Shown here: piece after piece, positions 38,248 to 45,661 of the stretch
How positions within the stretch are numbered: position 1 is the stretch's first letter
How the letters are laid out: each line of letters opens with the position of its first letter
Assembly (NCBI GenBank): GCA_016649895.1
Contig: JAENWR010000002.1
Location: 26,749-90,748, forward strand
DNA from: Acidimicrobiia bacterium
GTDB lineage: Bacteria > Actinomycetota > Acidimicrobiia > Acidimicrobiales > SKKL01
DNA length: 64,000 bases
Direction of reading: 5' to 3'
Position numbers and translations under genes: made by a program
Notes under the pieces: generated by a model
Told to the model about the DNA's origin: nothing
Databases searched by the model: none
Seen by the model: the letters and a program-made list of their open reading frames with translations, nothing else

Positions 38248-39782
38248 TGTGTGCTCCCTGCGGGATCGGGAAGTTCGATGCGAAAACGGGTGCCAGGGCC
38301 GTCGGTCGGTTCGATGTGGATGGTGCCACCGTGGTGCTCGGCGATCTTGCGGCACATGGCTAGGCCGATCCCCGTGCCGCCGTAGACGTCTTTGCCGTGG
38401 AGCCTCTGGAAGATGACGAAGACCCGTTCGTCGAACTCGGGCTCGATGCCGATGCCGTTGTCGTCGATGTCGACGACCCACCGACCGTCGTCGTGCCGGG
38501 CCGACGCCCTCACGTGGGGTGCGACGCCCTCTCGCCTGAACTTCACGGCGTTGGCGATGAGGTTCTGGAACATCGAGACGAGCAGCGTGGGATCGCCGTC
38601 GACCGTGGGCAGCCCCTCGTGCGCCACCGTCGCATCGGCATCGGTGATGGCGAGATCGAGGTTCTGGACGGCCTGGTCGACCACCTCACCCAGGTCGACG
38701 GCGACGTGGTCGCCGGTGAAGCGTCCGACGCGGGAGAAGGCGAGCAGGTCGTTGATGAGGACCTGCATGCGGCGGGCGCCGTCGACGGCGTACTCGATGT
38801 ACTGGTCGGCGCGCTCGTCGAGCTGGTCGCCGTAGCGGCTCTGCAGCAGCTGGCTGAACGAGATGACCTTTCGGAGCGGCTCTTGGAGGTCGTGCGACGC
38901 AACGTAGGCGAACTGCTCCAGATCGCTGTTCGACCGGCCGAGCTCGGCGGCCTGCTCCTCGAGTGCCTGGTGGGTGTCCTCGAGGACGTGCAGCTCCTCG
39001 ACCAGCCGCCCGCGCATGTCCTCCATGGCTTCGCTGAGCTCGATCAGCTCGGCGTGGCGAGGACGCCGGATCGAACGGTCGAGGTCTCCGTCGGCCACCG
39101 CCGTCGCATCCTCGCCGAGCTCGTTGAGCGGCCTGGCGACAGCGCTGTGGTACGTGCGCCACAGCACGAGCGTGGCGGTGATCGACATCGTGGCGAGGGC
39201 CACGATGGCCACGAGGAGGGCGATCGTGGCCCGGTTGAGGTCGCGGATCGCTTCGGAGCGCAGCTCGTCGAGCGCCTCCTGGAACTCGTCGAACGAGAGC
39301 CGTACGTCGGCGAACAGATCCCGCCCGCCGGCGAGCTCGGCGTCGCGAGCCTCGTTGAGGCCACCCGCGAGGGTGGGCTCGGCATACTCAGACGCCCACG
39401 CCGAGATGGTCGAGCCGATGCGGTCCACCTCGTTCGTCAGGTCGCGGTGGTCGGCGGTGAGCCGGTCGATCTCGGCCGTGATGAGCTCGGCAGCAGCCAC
39501 TCCGTCGACATAGTGGTCGAGGTAGATCTCGTCGCCATCGGAGAGCACGTAGCCGCGGAGACCCGCCCGCTGGTCGAGGAAGGATGCGAGCAACGCCGAC
39601 GACTCGAGCGCCACCGGATCGAGCTCGCCGAGGACCGTCGCCCGCGAGTCGAGCAGTCGCACGAAGCTGACGGCGACGAGCAGCGCGATCGTGCCGGTGA
39701 GCACGAAGGTGACGATGAGGAGCGAGCGAACCTGTTGACGGAGGCTGGGCGGCCGGTCGGCTGAGTGCTGCGGGAGGGTCAC
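38244..39782 (-). CDS. Membrane histidine kinase with CHASE3 sensor and HAMP
   Basis: A 512-residue sensor kinase. A first helix (LLIVTFVLTGTIALLVAVSF) and a second (ATIALLVAIVALATMSITAT, 20 residues) flank a CHASE3-type extracellular domain with QRAGLRGYVLSDGDEIY. A HAMP region follows (ARPLNELGEDATAVADGDL), then a coiled coil, the phosphoacceptor FAYVASHDLQEPLRKV, and the ATPase boxes NLIANAVKF, DNGIGI and GGTGIGLAMCRKI. The start is GTG 39782, 5 bases after the stop of the phosphatase gene. It forms an operon with the receiver after it. Confidence 0.93.
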   Translation of the reverse strand: MTLPQHSADRPPSLRQQVRSLLIVTFVLTGTIALLVAVSFVRLLDSRATVLGELDPVALESSALLASFLDQRAGLRGYVLSDGDEIYLDHYVDGVAAAELITAEIDRLTADHRDLTNEVDRIGSTISAWASEYAEPTLAGGLNEARDAELAGGRDLFADVRLSFDEFQEALDELRSEAIRDLNRATIALLVAIVALATMSITATLVLWRTYHSAVARPLNELGEDATAVADGDLDRSIRRPRHAELIELSEAMEDMRGRLVEELHVLEDTHQALEEQAAELGRSNSDLEQFAYVASHDLQEPLRKVISFSQLLQSRYGDQLDERADQYIEYAVDGARRMQVLINDLLAFSRVGRFTGDHVAVDLGEVVDQAVQNLDLAITDADATVAHEGLPTVDGDPTLLVSMFQNLIANAVKFRREGVAPHVRASARHDDGRWVVDIDDNGIGIEPEFDERVFVIFQRLHGKDVYGGTGIGLAMCRKIAEHHGGTIHIEPTDGPGTRFRIELPDPAGSTQ

Positions 39783-39786
39783 GAGG

Positions 39787-40953
39787 TCATCCGTTGGCGG
39801 ACATCTCGATGCACACCATCGCGACGTCGTCGGGCAGCTCGGAGCCGTGGGCATCGCGAGCCGTCGTGATGAGCTGGTCGAGCAGGTCGCTGGCGTTCGA
39901 GCCGCTGGCGCACAGCTCGGCCGCGACCTGGGCCAGTCCGTCCATCCCCAGCCGACCGTCGGTGGCCTTGCCTTCGAACAGCCCATCGGTGAGCAGGACG
40001 ATGGTCCACTCCTCGGGCAGGTCGAGGTGGGTGCTGGTCAACGAGGCGTCGGTGTCGAGGATCCCGATGGGCGGGTTGACGCCGGCTCCGTCGAGCCAGC
40101 GGACCTCGGGGCGCAGGAGGAGGGGCGGCGGATGGCCGCAGAGGCGCATCCGCAACGAGCGGCGATCGGGCGGGATCTCGAGGTCGCAGATGGTCGTGAA
40201 GAGGAAGCGGTCGCGTCGCTCGAGCACGAAGACGTCGTCGAGCGACGAGATCACGTCGTCGGCCGACAGGCCGGCGCGCACCAGGGTGCGCCACGCGATG
40301 CGCATCGCCACGCCGAGCGCCGCTTCGTCGGGACCGTGCCCGCACACGTCGCCGATGACGGCGCGCAGGGTGCCGTCGCGCATCTCGATGACGTCGTAGA
40401 AGTCGCCGCCGAGCTGGGCGTCGGGTCCGCCTGGCTGGTAGCGGGTGGAGACGGTGATGCGCGGATCTTCCACCAGCGGGTTGGGCAGCAGCCCGCGAGC
40501 CATCCGGTTGTTCTCCCGCTGGCGACGCTCGGCCATCCGAACCCGCTGACGGGCTTCGTCGATGGCGCGGCGCCCGGCCGCGTACCGGACGGCTCGGCTG
40601 AGGCCGGCACCGTCGACCTGGCCCTTGACGAGGTAGTCCTGGGCACCGGCCGTGACCGCTTCGAGTCCGCGCTCGGTGTCGAGCAGGCCGGTGAGGACGA
40701 CGATGGCCAGGTTCGGTGACTGGTCGAGCACCGTGTTGAGCGCGTCGATGCCCTGCGCGTCGGGAAGGCCGAGGTCGAGGAGCATGCAGTCGACGTCGCT
40801 GAAGTGGCCCGACAGGGCGTCGGCCACCGACCGGGCCCGCATCAGCTCGAACCGCTCTGGTGTGTCGGCGAGGAGCTCCTCGACGATGAGTGCGTCGCCG
40901 TCGTCGTCCTCGACGAGGAGGAGACGGAAGGGAGCATCGGTGTCGAGGCGCAT
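39787..40953 (-). CDS. Receiver domain fused to PP2C/SpoIIE-type phosphatase
   Basis: A 388-residue RsbU-like regulator. The receiver has LLLVEDDDGDA, the acceptor Asp in MLLDLGLPDAQG and Lys in DYLVKGQVDG. A coiled linker (RRQRENNRMARGLLPNP) leads to a PP2C domain with QLGGDFYDVIEM, AVIGDVCGHGPDEAAL, MRLCGHPPPLLLR and LLTDGLFEGK, ending in PDDVAMVCIEM. Such phosphatases act on anti-anti-sigma factors in partner-switching. No such partners are in this window. The start ATG 40953 lies inside the 3' end of the QueA-like gene. Confidence 0.92.
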   Translation of the reverse strand: MRLDTDAPFRLLLVEDDDGDALIVEELLADTPERFELMRARSVADALSGHFSDVDCMLLDLGLPDAQGIDALNTVLDQSPNLAIVVLTGLLDTERGLEAVTAGAQDYLVKGQVDGAGLSRAVRYAAGRRAIDEARQRVRMAERRQRENNRMARGLLPNPLVEDPRITVSTRYQPGGPDAQLGGDFYDVIEMRDGTLRAVIGDVCGHGPDEAALGVAMRIAWRTLVRAGLSADDVISSLDDVFVLERRDRFLFTTICDLEIPPDRRSLRMRLCGHPPPLLLRPEVRWLDGAGVNPPIGILDTDASLTSTHLDLPEEWTIVLLTDGLFEGKATDGRLGMDGLAQVAAELCASGSNASDLLDQLITTARDAHGSELPDDVAMVCIEMSANG

Positions 40954-42035
40954 GCGCGGACTGAGCACCGGCGGATGGTAACGCCGTACAGCGGGCCCGA
41001 GGGCAGTAGGAGGTGCACGTCGCCGAACTCGTGCCACAGGTATCGCTCGGCGAGGCTCGCGTCATGGGAGGCCTCGAGGAGGTCGCGGCCGGCCACCGCC
41101 TCCAGCATCATCAGGTGGCTGGCCTCGGGCTCGTGCCAGCCGGTGAGCATGCCGTCGACCACTCGCACACCACGCTCGGGGGTGACGACGAGATCGGTCC
41201 ACCCATCGAGGGGGCGCACCCGCCCGTCGGGTCCGGCGGCGGCCTCCAGGGCGCGCACCACGGTGGTTCCGACGGCCACGACCCGGCCGCCACCGGCACG
41301 GGTGGCGTTGACGCGTGACGCCGTCGGCCCGTGCACCTTCACCCGCTCGGGATACGGCAGCTCGTCGGCCTCGAGCGACGCCACACCGGTGTGCAACACC
41401 ACCGGGGTGACAGCCACGCCCTTGCTGACGAGGCGGGTGATGACCTCTGGTGTGAAGGGGCGGCCGGCACTGGGCATCTCGGCGCTGCCGGGTTCGCTGG
41501 CGTACACGTTCTGGTAGGCGGCGAGCTGCCACTGCCGATCGACGTAGGAGTAGCGGATCGGTCGGCCGTGGGCGGTGAGCCACGTGAGCGGCGCCGTGGG
41601 CACCGATAGGTGTGCGACCCACAACCGTGAGCTGCCGAGGTACCTACCGACGAGCCTGAGCGTCGCGCCGTGGCCGAGGTGCACCAGACCGTCGGGCGGG
41701 TCGCCCTGCCAGCGCTCGGTGGTGTCGCCGCTGAGGCACCGCAGCTCGACGGTCCACCGATCATCTGCGAGGTGGGTCGACAGGTGCACCACCACCCGCG
41801 TGCCATCGCTGGTTCTGGCATCGACCGCCCCGGGGATCGTCGCGCTGGTGTTGACCACCAGCAGGTCGCCCGGGTCGAGGAACCGGGGCAGAGCCGAGAA
41901 CGTGGTGTGGACGAGCTCGCCCGTGCCGCGGTGGGCCACCATCATCCGAACTGCGTCGCGGGTGATGCCCCGCGCCTCTGCAGGCTGACGTGCCGCCAGG
42001 TGATCGGGCAGGTGGAAGGCCAGCCTCGCGCTCAT
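40842..42035 (-). CDS. QueA-like S-adenosylmethionine:tRNA ribosyltransferase-isomerase family protein
   Basis: A 397-residue member of the QueA family. Family blocks are present: HTTFSALPRFLDPGDLLVVN, VNATRAGGGRVVAVGTTVVR, and GWTDLVVTPERGVRVVDGML, ending SLAERYLWHEFGDVHLLLP. No tgt or other queuosine genes are near, and the N-terminal motif differs from QueA, so the function may not be queuosine synthesis. The frame has no stop at the usual C-terminus; it runs on for about 50 low-complexity residues and overlaps the next gene by 112 bases. This suggests a lost stop. It overlaps the SDR gene by 4 bases. Confidence 0.8.
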   Translation of the reverse strand: MSARLAFHLPDHLAARQPAEARGITRDAVRMMVAHRGTGELVHTTFSALPRFLDPGDLLVVNTSATIPGAVDARTSDGTRVVVHLSTHLADDRWTVELRCLSGDTTERWQGDPPDGLVHLGHGATLRLVGRYLGSSRLWVAHLSVPTAPLTWLTAHGRPIRYSYVDRQWQLAAYQNVYASEPGSAEMPSAGRPFTPEVITRLVSKGVAVTPVVLHTGVASLEADELPYPERVKVHGPTASRVNATRAGGGRVVAVGTTVVRALEAAAGPDGRVRPLDGWTDLVVTPERGVRVVDGMLTGWHEPEASHLMMLEAVAGRDLLEASHDASLAERYLWHEFGDVHLLLPSGPLYGVTIRRCSVRACASTPMLPSVSSSSRTTTATHSSSRSSSPTHQSGSS

Positions 42036-42565
42036 CGGGCCTCCGCTCGAAGGCGTCCGCTCGGCGGGCGTTCGGCGACGATGGCGAGGATCGACGGGGC
42101 GATCGCCGTCGACAGGGGTCGATCCGAGATGTCCTCGCCGGGGAAGGCGGCTTGGTGCATGTCGGTGCGCATGTCGCCCGGGTCGATCCACCAGATGCGC
42201 AGTTCGGGGTGCTCGGCCGCGAGCACGCGGCTGAGTTGATCGAGCCCTGCCTTCGACGATCCGTAGCCGCCCCAGCCCTCGTAGGGCTCGATTGCGGCAT
42301 CCGACGTTATGTTCACGACGGTGCCGGACACCTCCGTGAGCAGCGGGAGCGATGCCTGGATGAGGCCGAGGGGCGCCACCACGTTCACCTCGTGGATGCG
42401 GCGGAGGTCGACGAGGGCGAGGTCGGCCAGGCGGGGGAGCGGGTTGGGTCCGAGCTCGCTGGCGTTGTTGACGACGAGGTCGAGCGATCCGGTGGACTCG
42501 GCGGCGGCAACCAGCGCCGCCCGGTGGCCGGCGTCGGTGATGTCGCCGCTGATGGCGGTGGTCAT
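42032..42565 (-). CDS. Short-chain dehydrogenase lacking its Rossmann glycine motif
   Basis: A 177-residue SDR. The NNAS motif (LDLVVNNASELG), the catalytic Ser (VVNITSDAAIEP) and YxxxK (GGYGSSKAGLDQLS) are present. What is missing is the N-terminal strand with TGxxxGxG, needed for cofactor binding: after MTTA the sequence goes directly to ISGDITDAGHRAALV, which in relatives lies about 45-50 residues later. So an in-frame deletion is likely and the protein would not bind NAD(P). The ATG at 42565 is 7 bases after a TACGGT -10. It is coupled to the QueA-like gene. Confidence 0.75.
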   Translation of the reverse strand: MTTAISGDITDAGHRAALVAAAESTGSLDLVVNNASELGPNPLPRLADLALVDLRRIHEVNVVAPLGLIQASLPLLTEVSGTVVNITSDAAIEPYEGWGGYGSSKAGLDQLSRVLAAEHPELRIWWIDPGDMRTDMHQAAFPGEDISDRPLSTAIAPSILAIVAERPPSGRLRAEAR

Positions 42566-42572
42566 GTGCGGG

Positions 42573-42603
42573 ACCGTACGATCTCAACCTCACTTGAGGT
42601 CAA
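42573..42603 (-). promoter_or_regulatory. MerR/SoxR-type promoter with 19-base spacer
   Basis: On the minus strand a -35 TTGACC (42603-42598) and a -10 TACGGT (42578-42573) are separated by 19 bases. A dyad CCTCA-N2-TGAGG (42588-42599 on the plus strand as CCTCACTTGAGG) overlaps the -35 and the front of the spacer. The long spacer with a dyad is typical of MerR-family activation, and the CCTCA half site recalls SoxR-like operators. Transcription would start at the SDR ATG. No MerR gene is in this window. Confidence 0.5.
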
Positions 42604-42635
42604 GGGGGCAGACCCCCTGAGATGCCTGTCCGACC

Positions 42636-43553
42636 TCAGACGAACGTCGGGGCGGCGATGCGGGCGAGGCGCGACGTCACCGTGCCGAAGCGCTCGTGCC
42701 CCGCGTCCCAGTCGGCGTTCGCCGTCCGCACCTCGTCGCGGTGGCGCGCCACGAAGTTCCACCACATCATGAGCGGGGCTTCGAAGGGCTCGCCGCCGAG
42801 GAGGAGCGCCTCGGTGCCGGGCTCGACCGCGAGCGCGAGCTCGTCTCGGCCGAGACCGAGGTAGGCGAGCTCGCCCGGCACGATGCGGTCGGCCCCCACC
42901 GAGATCGCTCCGCTGAGCACGACGATGCCGTGCTCGAACCCGGGGTCGAGCGGCAGCACGGTGTCGGCCGTGAACCGTGACGAGAGGGCTGCCCCGAGGA
43001 GAGCGGTGTCGGCCCGTGCCGGGGAACGGTGGCCGAGGAGCTCGCCGACGAGCACGGTTGCGTCGAGCCCCCCAGATGCGACGTGCGGCAGCTCGCTGTG
43101 GTGCTCGAAGGCCGGGGTGTCGTGACGCGTGGTCTCCGGTTGGGCAACCCAGAGCTGCGCCCCGTGCTGTCGCCCGCGTACCGAGGGGGGTGTCTCCTCG
43201 GCGTGGGAGACACCGTTGCCGGCCGTCATGAGGTTGAGCTGACCTGGCCGCAGAGGCCGCTCGGACCCGAGGCTGTCGAGGTGGAGCGCCTCACCTTCGA
43301 GCAGCCAGGTGACGGTGTGGAGCCCGATGTGGGGATGCGGCCCCACCTGCATGGAGGCTCCCTCGGTGGGCCCGAGGTGGTCGACAAAGCACCAGGCGCC
43401 GATCGTCCGCCGCTGTCGCTTGGGCAGGGCCCGGCGCACGGTGACGCCGCCGAGCTCGACGGTGCGGCTCTCGAGGCGCTCGACCTCGGGGAGGTGGGGT
43501 GGCTCGCCCCGGTCGTCGGCCGGCGCGTCCGATGGGGTGACGGGTCCGCTCAT
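42636..43553 (-). CDS. Pirin-family protein
   Basis: A 305-residue bicupin of the pirin family. The metal site is seen in GPHPHIGLHTVTWLLEGE with its His residues, followed by MTAGNGVSHAEETPP, and the C-terminal cupin ends FVARHRDEVRTANADW. Pirins may act as quercetinases or as redox-sensitive cofactors; the role here is unknown. ATG 43553 has AGGA upstream. It diverges from the DUF2231 gene. Confidence 0.92.
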   Translation of the reverse strand: MSGPVTPSDAPADDRGEPPHLPEVERLESRTVELGGVTVRRALPKRQRRTIGAWCFVDHLGPTEGASMQVGPHPHIGLHTVTWLLEGEALHLDSLGSERPLRPGQLNLMTAGNGVSHAEETPPSVRGRQHGAQLWVAQPETTRHDTPAFEHHSELPHVASGGLDATVLVGELLGHRSPARADTALLGAALSSRFTADTVLPLDPGFEHGIVVLSGAISVGADRIVPGELAYLGLGRDELALAVEPGTEALLLGGEPFEAPLMMWWNFVARHRDEVRTANADWDAGHERFGTVTSRLARIAAPTFV

Positions 43554-43626
43554 CGGTTCATCCTGCCGTGCGTGGAGCAACAACCGCGTGGGTACGAGGG
43601 GGCGAGACACGACGAGGAGGATCTCG

Positions 43627-44385
43627 ATGGATCGGACAACGCAGCTCTCGGCGCTCGGCGCCATGGTGCAACGGCTCGAGGCTGATGCCCGCCTCGACTC
43701 GCTGGGGCGCAAGATCGCCGAGCGGGTGCAGCCCCTCACCGAGGGCGACCCCGGCGCGGCACTGCGGGGCGACTGGCTGGGGCACGCGCTCCACCCGCTC
43801 CTCACCGACCTCCCCATCGGGTGCTTCACCTCCGCCTTCATGCTCGACCTGGTGGGCGGCACGTCGTCTCGGAAGGCCTCGCAACGACTGATCGGCCTCG
43901 GGCTGGTGGCCACCGTGCCGACGATGGTGACCGGAGCGGTCGACTACTCCGAGGCGTCGGACGACCCCCGGATTCGCCGTGTGGGCGTCGTGCACGGGGT
44001 CGGCAACCTCGTGGGTGGGCTCCTCTACTTCCGCTCGTGGCGGTCGCGCCGCCGCGACCACCACATGCGTGGCGTCATGTGGGGGGCGCTCGGCGGCGGC
44101 GTGGTGTCGTTCACCGGGTACCTCGGCGGGCACATGGCGTTCGCCGGTGGATCGAGCGTCGAGGAGCGCGGCACCACTGACCGAACCGCGAGCAGCGACG
44201 GCCCCACGGTCGACCTCACCGCCGACGGGAGCGACCTGCTCGAGGTGCACGAGGTGGCCGAGCGGCTCGGCGTGTCCGCCGACGACGTAGAGACCATGGT
44301 CGACCAGCGGGTGCTCGTGCCCGCCGGGGGCGCCGAGGACGGCGATGCCAACCAGGACGGCGTCGACACCGAGGAGGGCGAGTGA
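43627..44385 (+). CDS. DUF2231 membrane protein with C-terminal DNA-binding-like tail
   Basis: A 252-residue protein. The membrane part resembles DUF2231: LGHALHPLLTDLPIGCFTS with the conserved His and Asp, LGLVATVPTMVTGAVDYS, and VVSFTGYLGGHMAFAGG. The first conserved His-Pro pair and the last GGH are the usual family marks and may bind haem or another metal. The last 60 residues are soluble and include LEVHEVAERLGVSADDVETM, like a short helix-turn-helix or SLAP-type tail. ATG 43627 has GGAGG 7 bases before. It overlaps the next gene (GTGA). Confidence 0.8.
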   Translation: MDRTTQLSALGAMVQRLEADARLDSLGRKIAERVQPLTEGDPGAALRGDWLGHALHPLLTDLPIGCFTSAFMLDLVGGTSSRKASQRLIGLGLVATVPTMVTGAVDYSEASDDPRIRRVGVVHGVGNLVGGLLYFRSWRSRRRDHHMRGVMWGALGGGVVSFTGYLGGHMAFAGGSSVEERGTTDRTASSDGPTVDLTADGSDLLEVHEVAERLGVSADDVETMVDQRVLVPAGGAEDGDANQDGVDTEEGE

Positions 44386-45380
44386 CCACCAGCGCAGTAG
44401 AGCTCTCGTTGCCGCGGGGCCCGTTGTCGACGTTCGTGCTCGCCCGGTTGCACGGTGCCACGGTGCCGCGTCCGAGCGTGGTCACGTCCGATGCGCTCGG
44501 CGACGACGACCTCCAGCTCGCCCTGCACCTCTGCTACGAGCTCCACTACGGCGGTCTTCCCGGGGTCCCCGACGAGACCGAGTGGGACATCGAGCTCCTG
44601 TCGTTTCGTGCCGAGCTGGAGCGCTGCGTCGAGCGTGACCTCTTCGCTCTCGTCGGCCCACCGGTGGGGGCCGACGACGTACGTTCCGCCCTGCCCGCGC
44701 TCGTCGCCGACGACGACGGTCCGTCGCTGTCGCGCTGGATGCTCGAGAACGGCTCGATCGAGCAGATGACCGAGTTCGTGCTGCACCGGTCGGCCTACCA
44801 GCTGAAGGAGGCCGACCCGCACAGTTGGGCCATCCCGCGGCTGCCTCGCGCGGCGAAGGCCGGGCTGGTCGAGATCCAGGCCGGCGAGTACGGGGTGGAG
44901 CGGCCCGAGCACGTCATGCACTCGGAGCTGTTCGCGGCCACGATGCGCGAGCTCGGCCTCGATGACCGCCCCAACGCCTACCTCGACGAGCTGCCCGGCA
45001 CCACGCTCGCCACTGGCAACCTGGCGTCGTACTTCGGATTGCACCGCCGGTGGCGGGGCGCCCTCGTCGGCCACCTCTCGGTGTTCGAGATGACCTCGGT
45101 CGAGCCGATGGGGCGCTACTCCGCCGCGCTGGAGCGAATGGGCGCGTCGGACGCGGCGCGTCGGTTCTACGACGTCCACGTCATGGCCGACGCGGTGCAC
45201 GAGCGGGTTGCGGTCGATGCCATGGCGGGTCCGCTGGCCGACGAGGAGCCGGCGCTCGCAGCCGACATCCTCTTCGGGGCCCGAGCGGTGCTGGCAGTCG
45301 AGGGGCGGTTCGCCGAGACCCTGCTCGCCGCATGGAGCGCCGGCGCCAGTTCTGTGCGCCGTGAGGTGCTGGTCATCTAA
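44382..45380 (+). CDS. Iron-containing redox enzyme (haem-oxygenase-like diiron oxidase family)
   Basis: A 332-residue all-helical protein. Its family pattern is seen in FVLHRSAYQLKEADPHSW, AGEYGVERPEHVMHSELF and FYDVHVMADAVHERVA, which provide Glu and His ligands for a di-metal site, as in the HDO superfamily (iron-containing redox enzyme family). The reaction is unknown; known members cleave or oxidise fatty or amino acids. It is coupled to the DUF2231 gene by a GTGA overlap. The copper operon follows on the same strand, but with its own operator. Confidence 0.78.
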   Translation: MTTSAVELSLPRGPLSTFVLARLHGATVPRPSVVTSDALGDDDLQLALHLCYELHYGGLPGVPDETEWDIELLSFRAELERCVERDLFALVGPPVGADDVRSALPALVADDDGPSLSRWMLENGSIEQMTEFVLHRSAYQLKEADPHSWAIPRLPRAAKAGLVEIQAGEYGVERPEHVMHSELFAATMRELGLDDRPNAYLDELPGTTLATGNLASYFGLHRRWRGALVGHLSVFEMTSVEPMGRYSAALERMGASDAARRFYDVHVMADAVHERVAVDAMAGPLADEEPALAADILFGARAVLAVEGRFAETLLAAWSAGASSVRREVLVI

Positions 45381-45398
45381 TACCCCGGGGGGGGGTAT
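45380..45398. promoter_or_regulatory. CsoR-type copper operator
   Basis: ATACCCC (45380-45386) and GGGGTAT (45392-45398) form an inverted repeat with a G-rich centre, the signature of CsoR operators (ATACCCCnnnnnGGGGTAT). It lies upstream of a TACGGT -10 (45419-45424) and overlaps the expected -35 area, so CsoR bound there would repress copZ-copA until Cu(I) releases it. Confidence 0.85.
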
Positions 45399-45454
45399 AG
45401 CGTGCGGCAGAGCGACGCTACGGTTGGACCATCAGCCGTCCTGGAGGTTCTGCC

Positions 45455-45661
45455 ATGTCCACCACCACCGTGAACGTGCAGGGGATGACCTGCGAGCACT
45501 GCGTGAACGCCGTCCGGTCGGAGGTCGCGAGGATCGCAGGGGTCACCGACGTTCAGGTCGACCTCGACAGCGGCGCGGTCACCATCAGCTCGGAAGGGAT
45601 GCTCGACGACACCGCCGTGCGCGCCGCCGTCGACGAAGCGGGCTACGAGCTGGTCCAGTGA
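45455..45661 (+). CDS. copZ: Copper chaperone (HMA domain)
   Basis: A 68-residue heavy-metal-associated domain protein with the Cu(I)-binding GMTCEHCVNAV motif. It has the beta-alpha-beta ferredoxin-like layout, ending VDEAGYELVQ. It delivers Cu(I) to the CopA ATPase encoded next. ATG 45455 follows TGGAGG by 7-8 bases. The gene is the first of a copper operon behind a CsoR operator. Confidence 0.95.
   Translation: MSTTTVNVQGMTCEHCVNAVRSEVARIAGVTDVQVDLDSGAVTISSEGMLDDTAVRAAVDEAGYELVQ

Noticed and set aside
45386..45395. G run as a possible sequencing artefact
   Set aside because: It forms the centre of a well-matched CsoR operator directly upstream of copZ-copA, so it is explained functionally.
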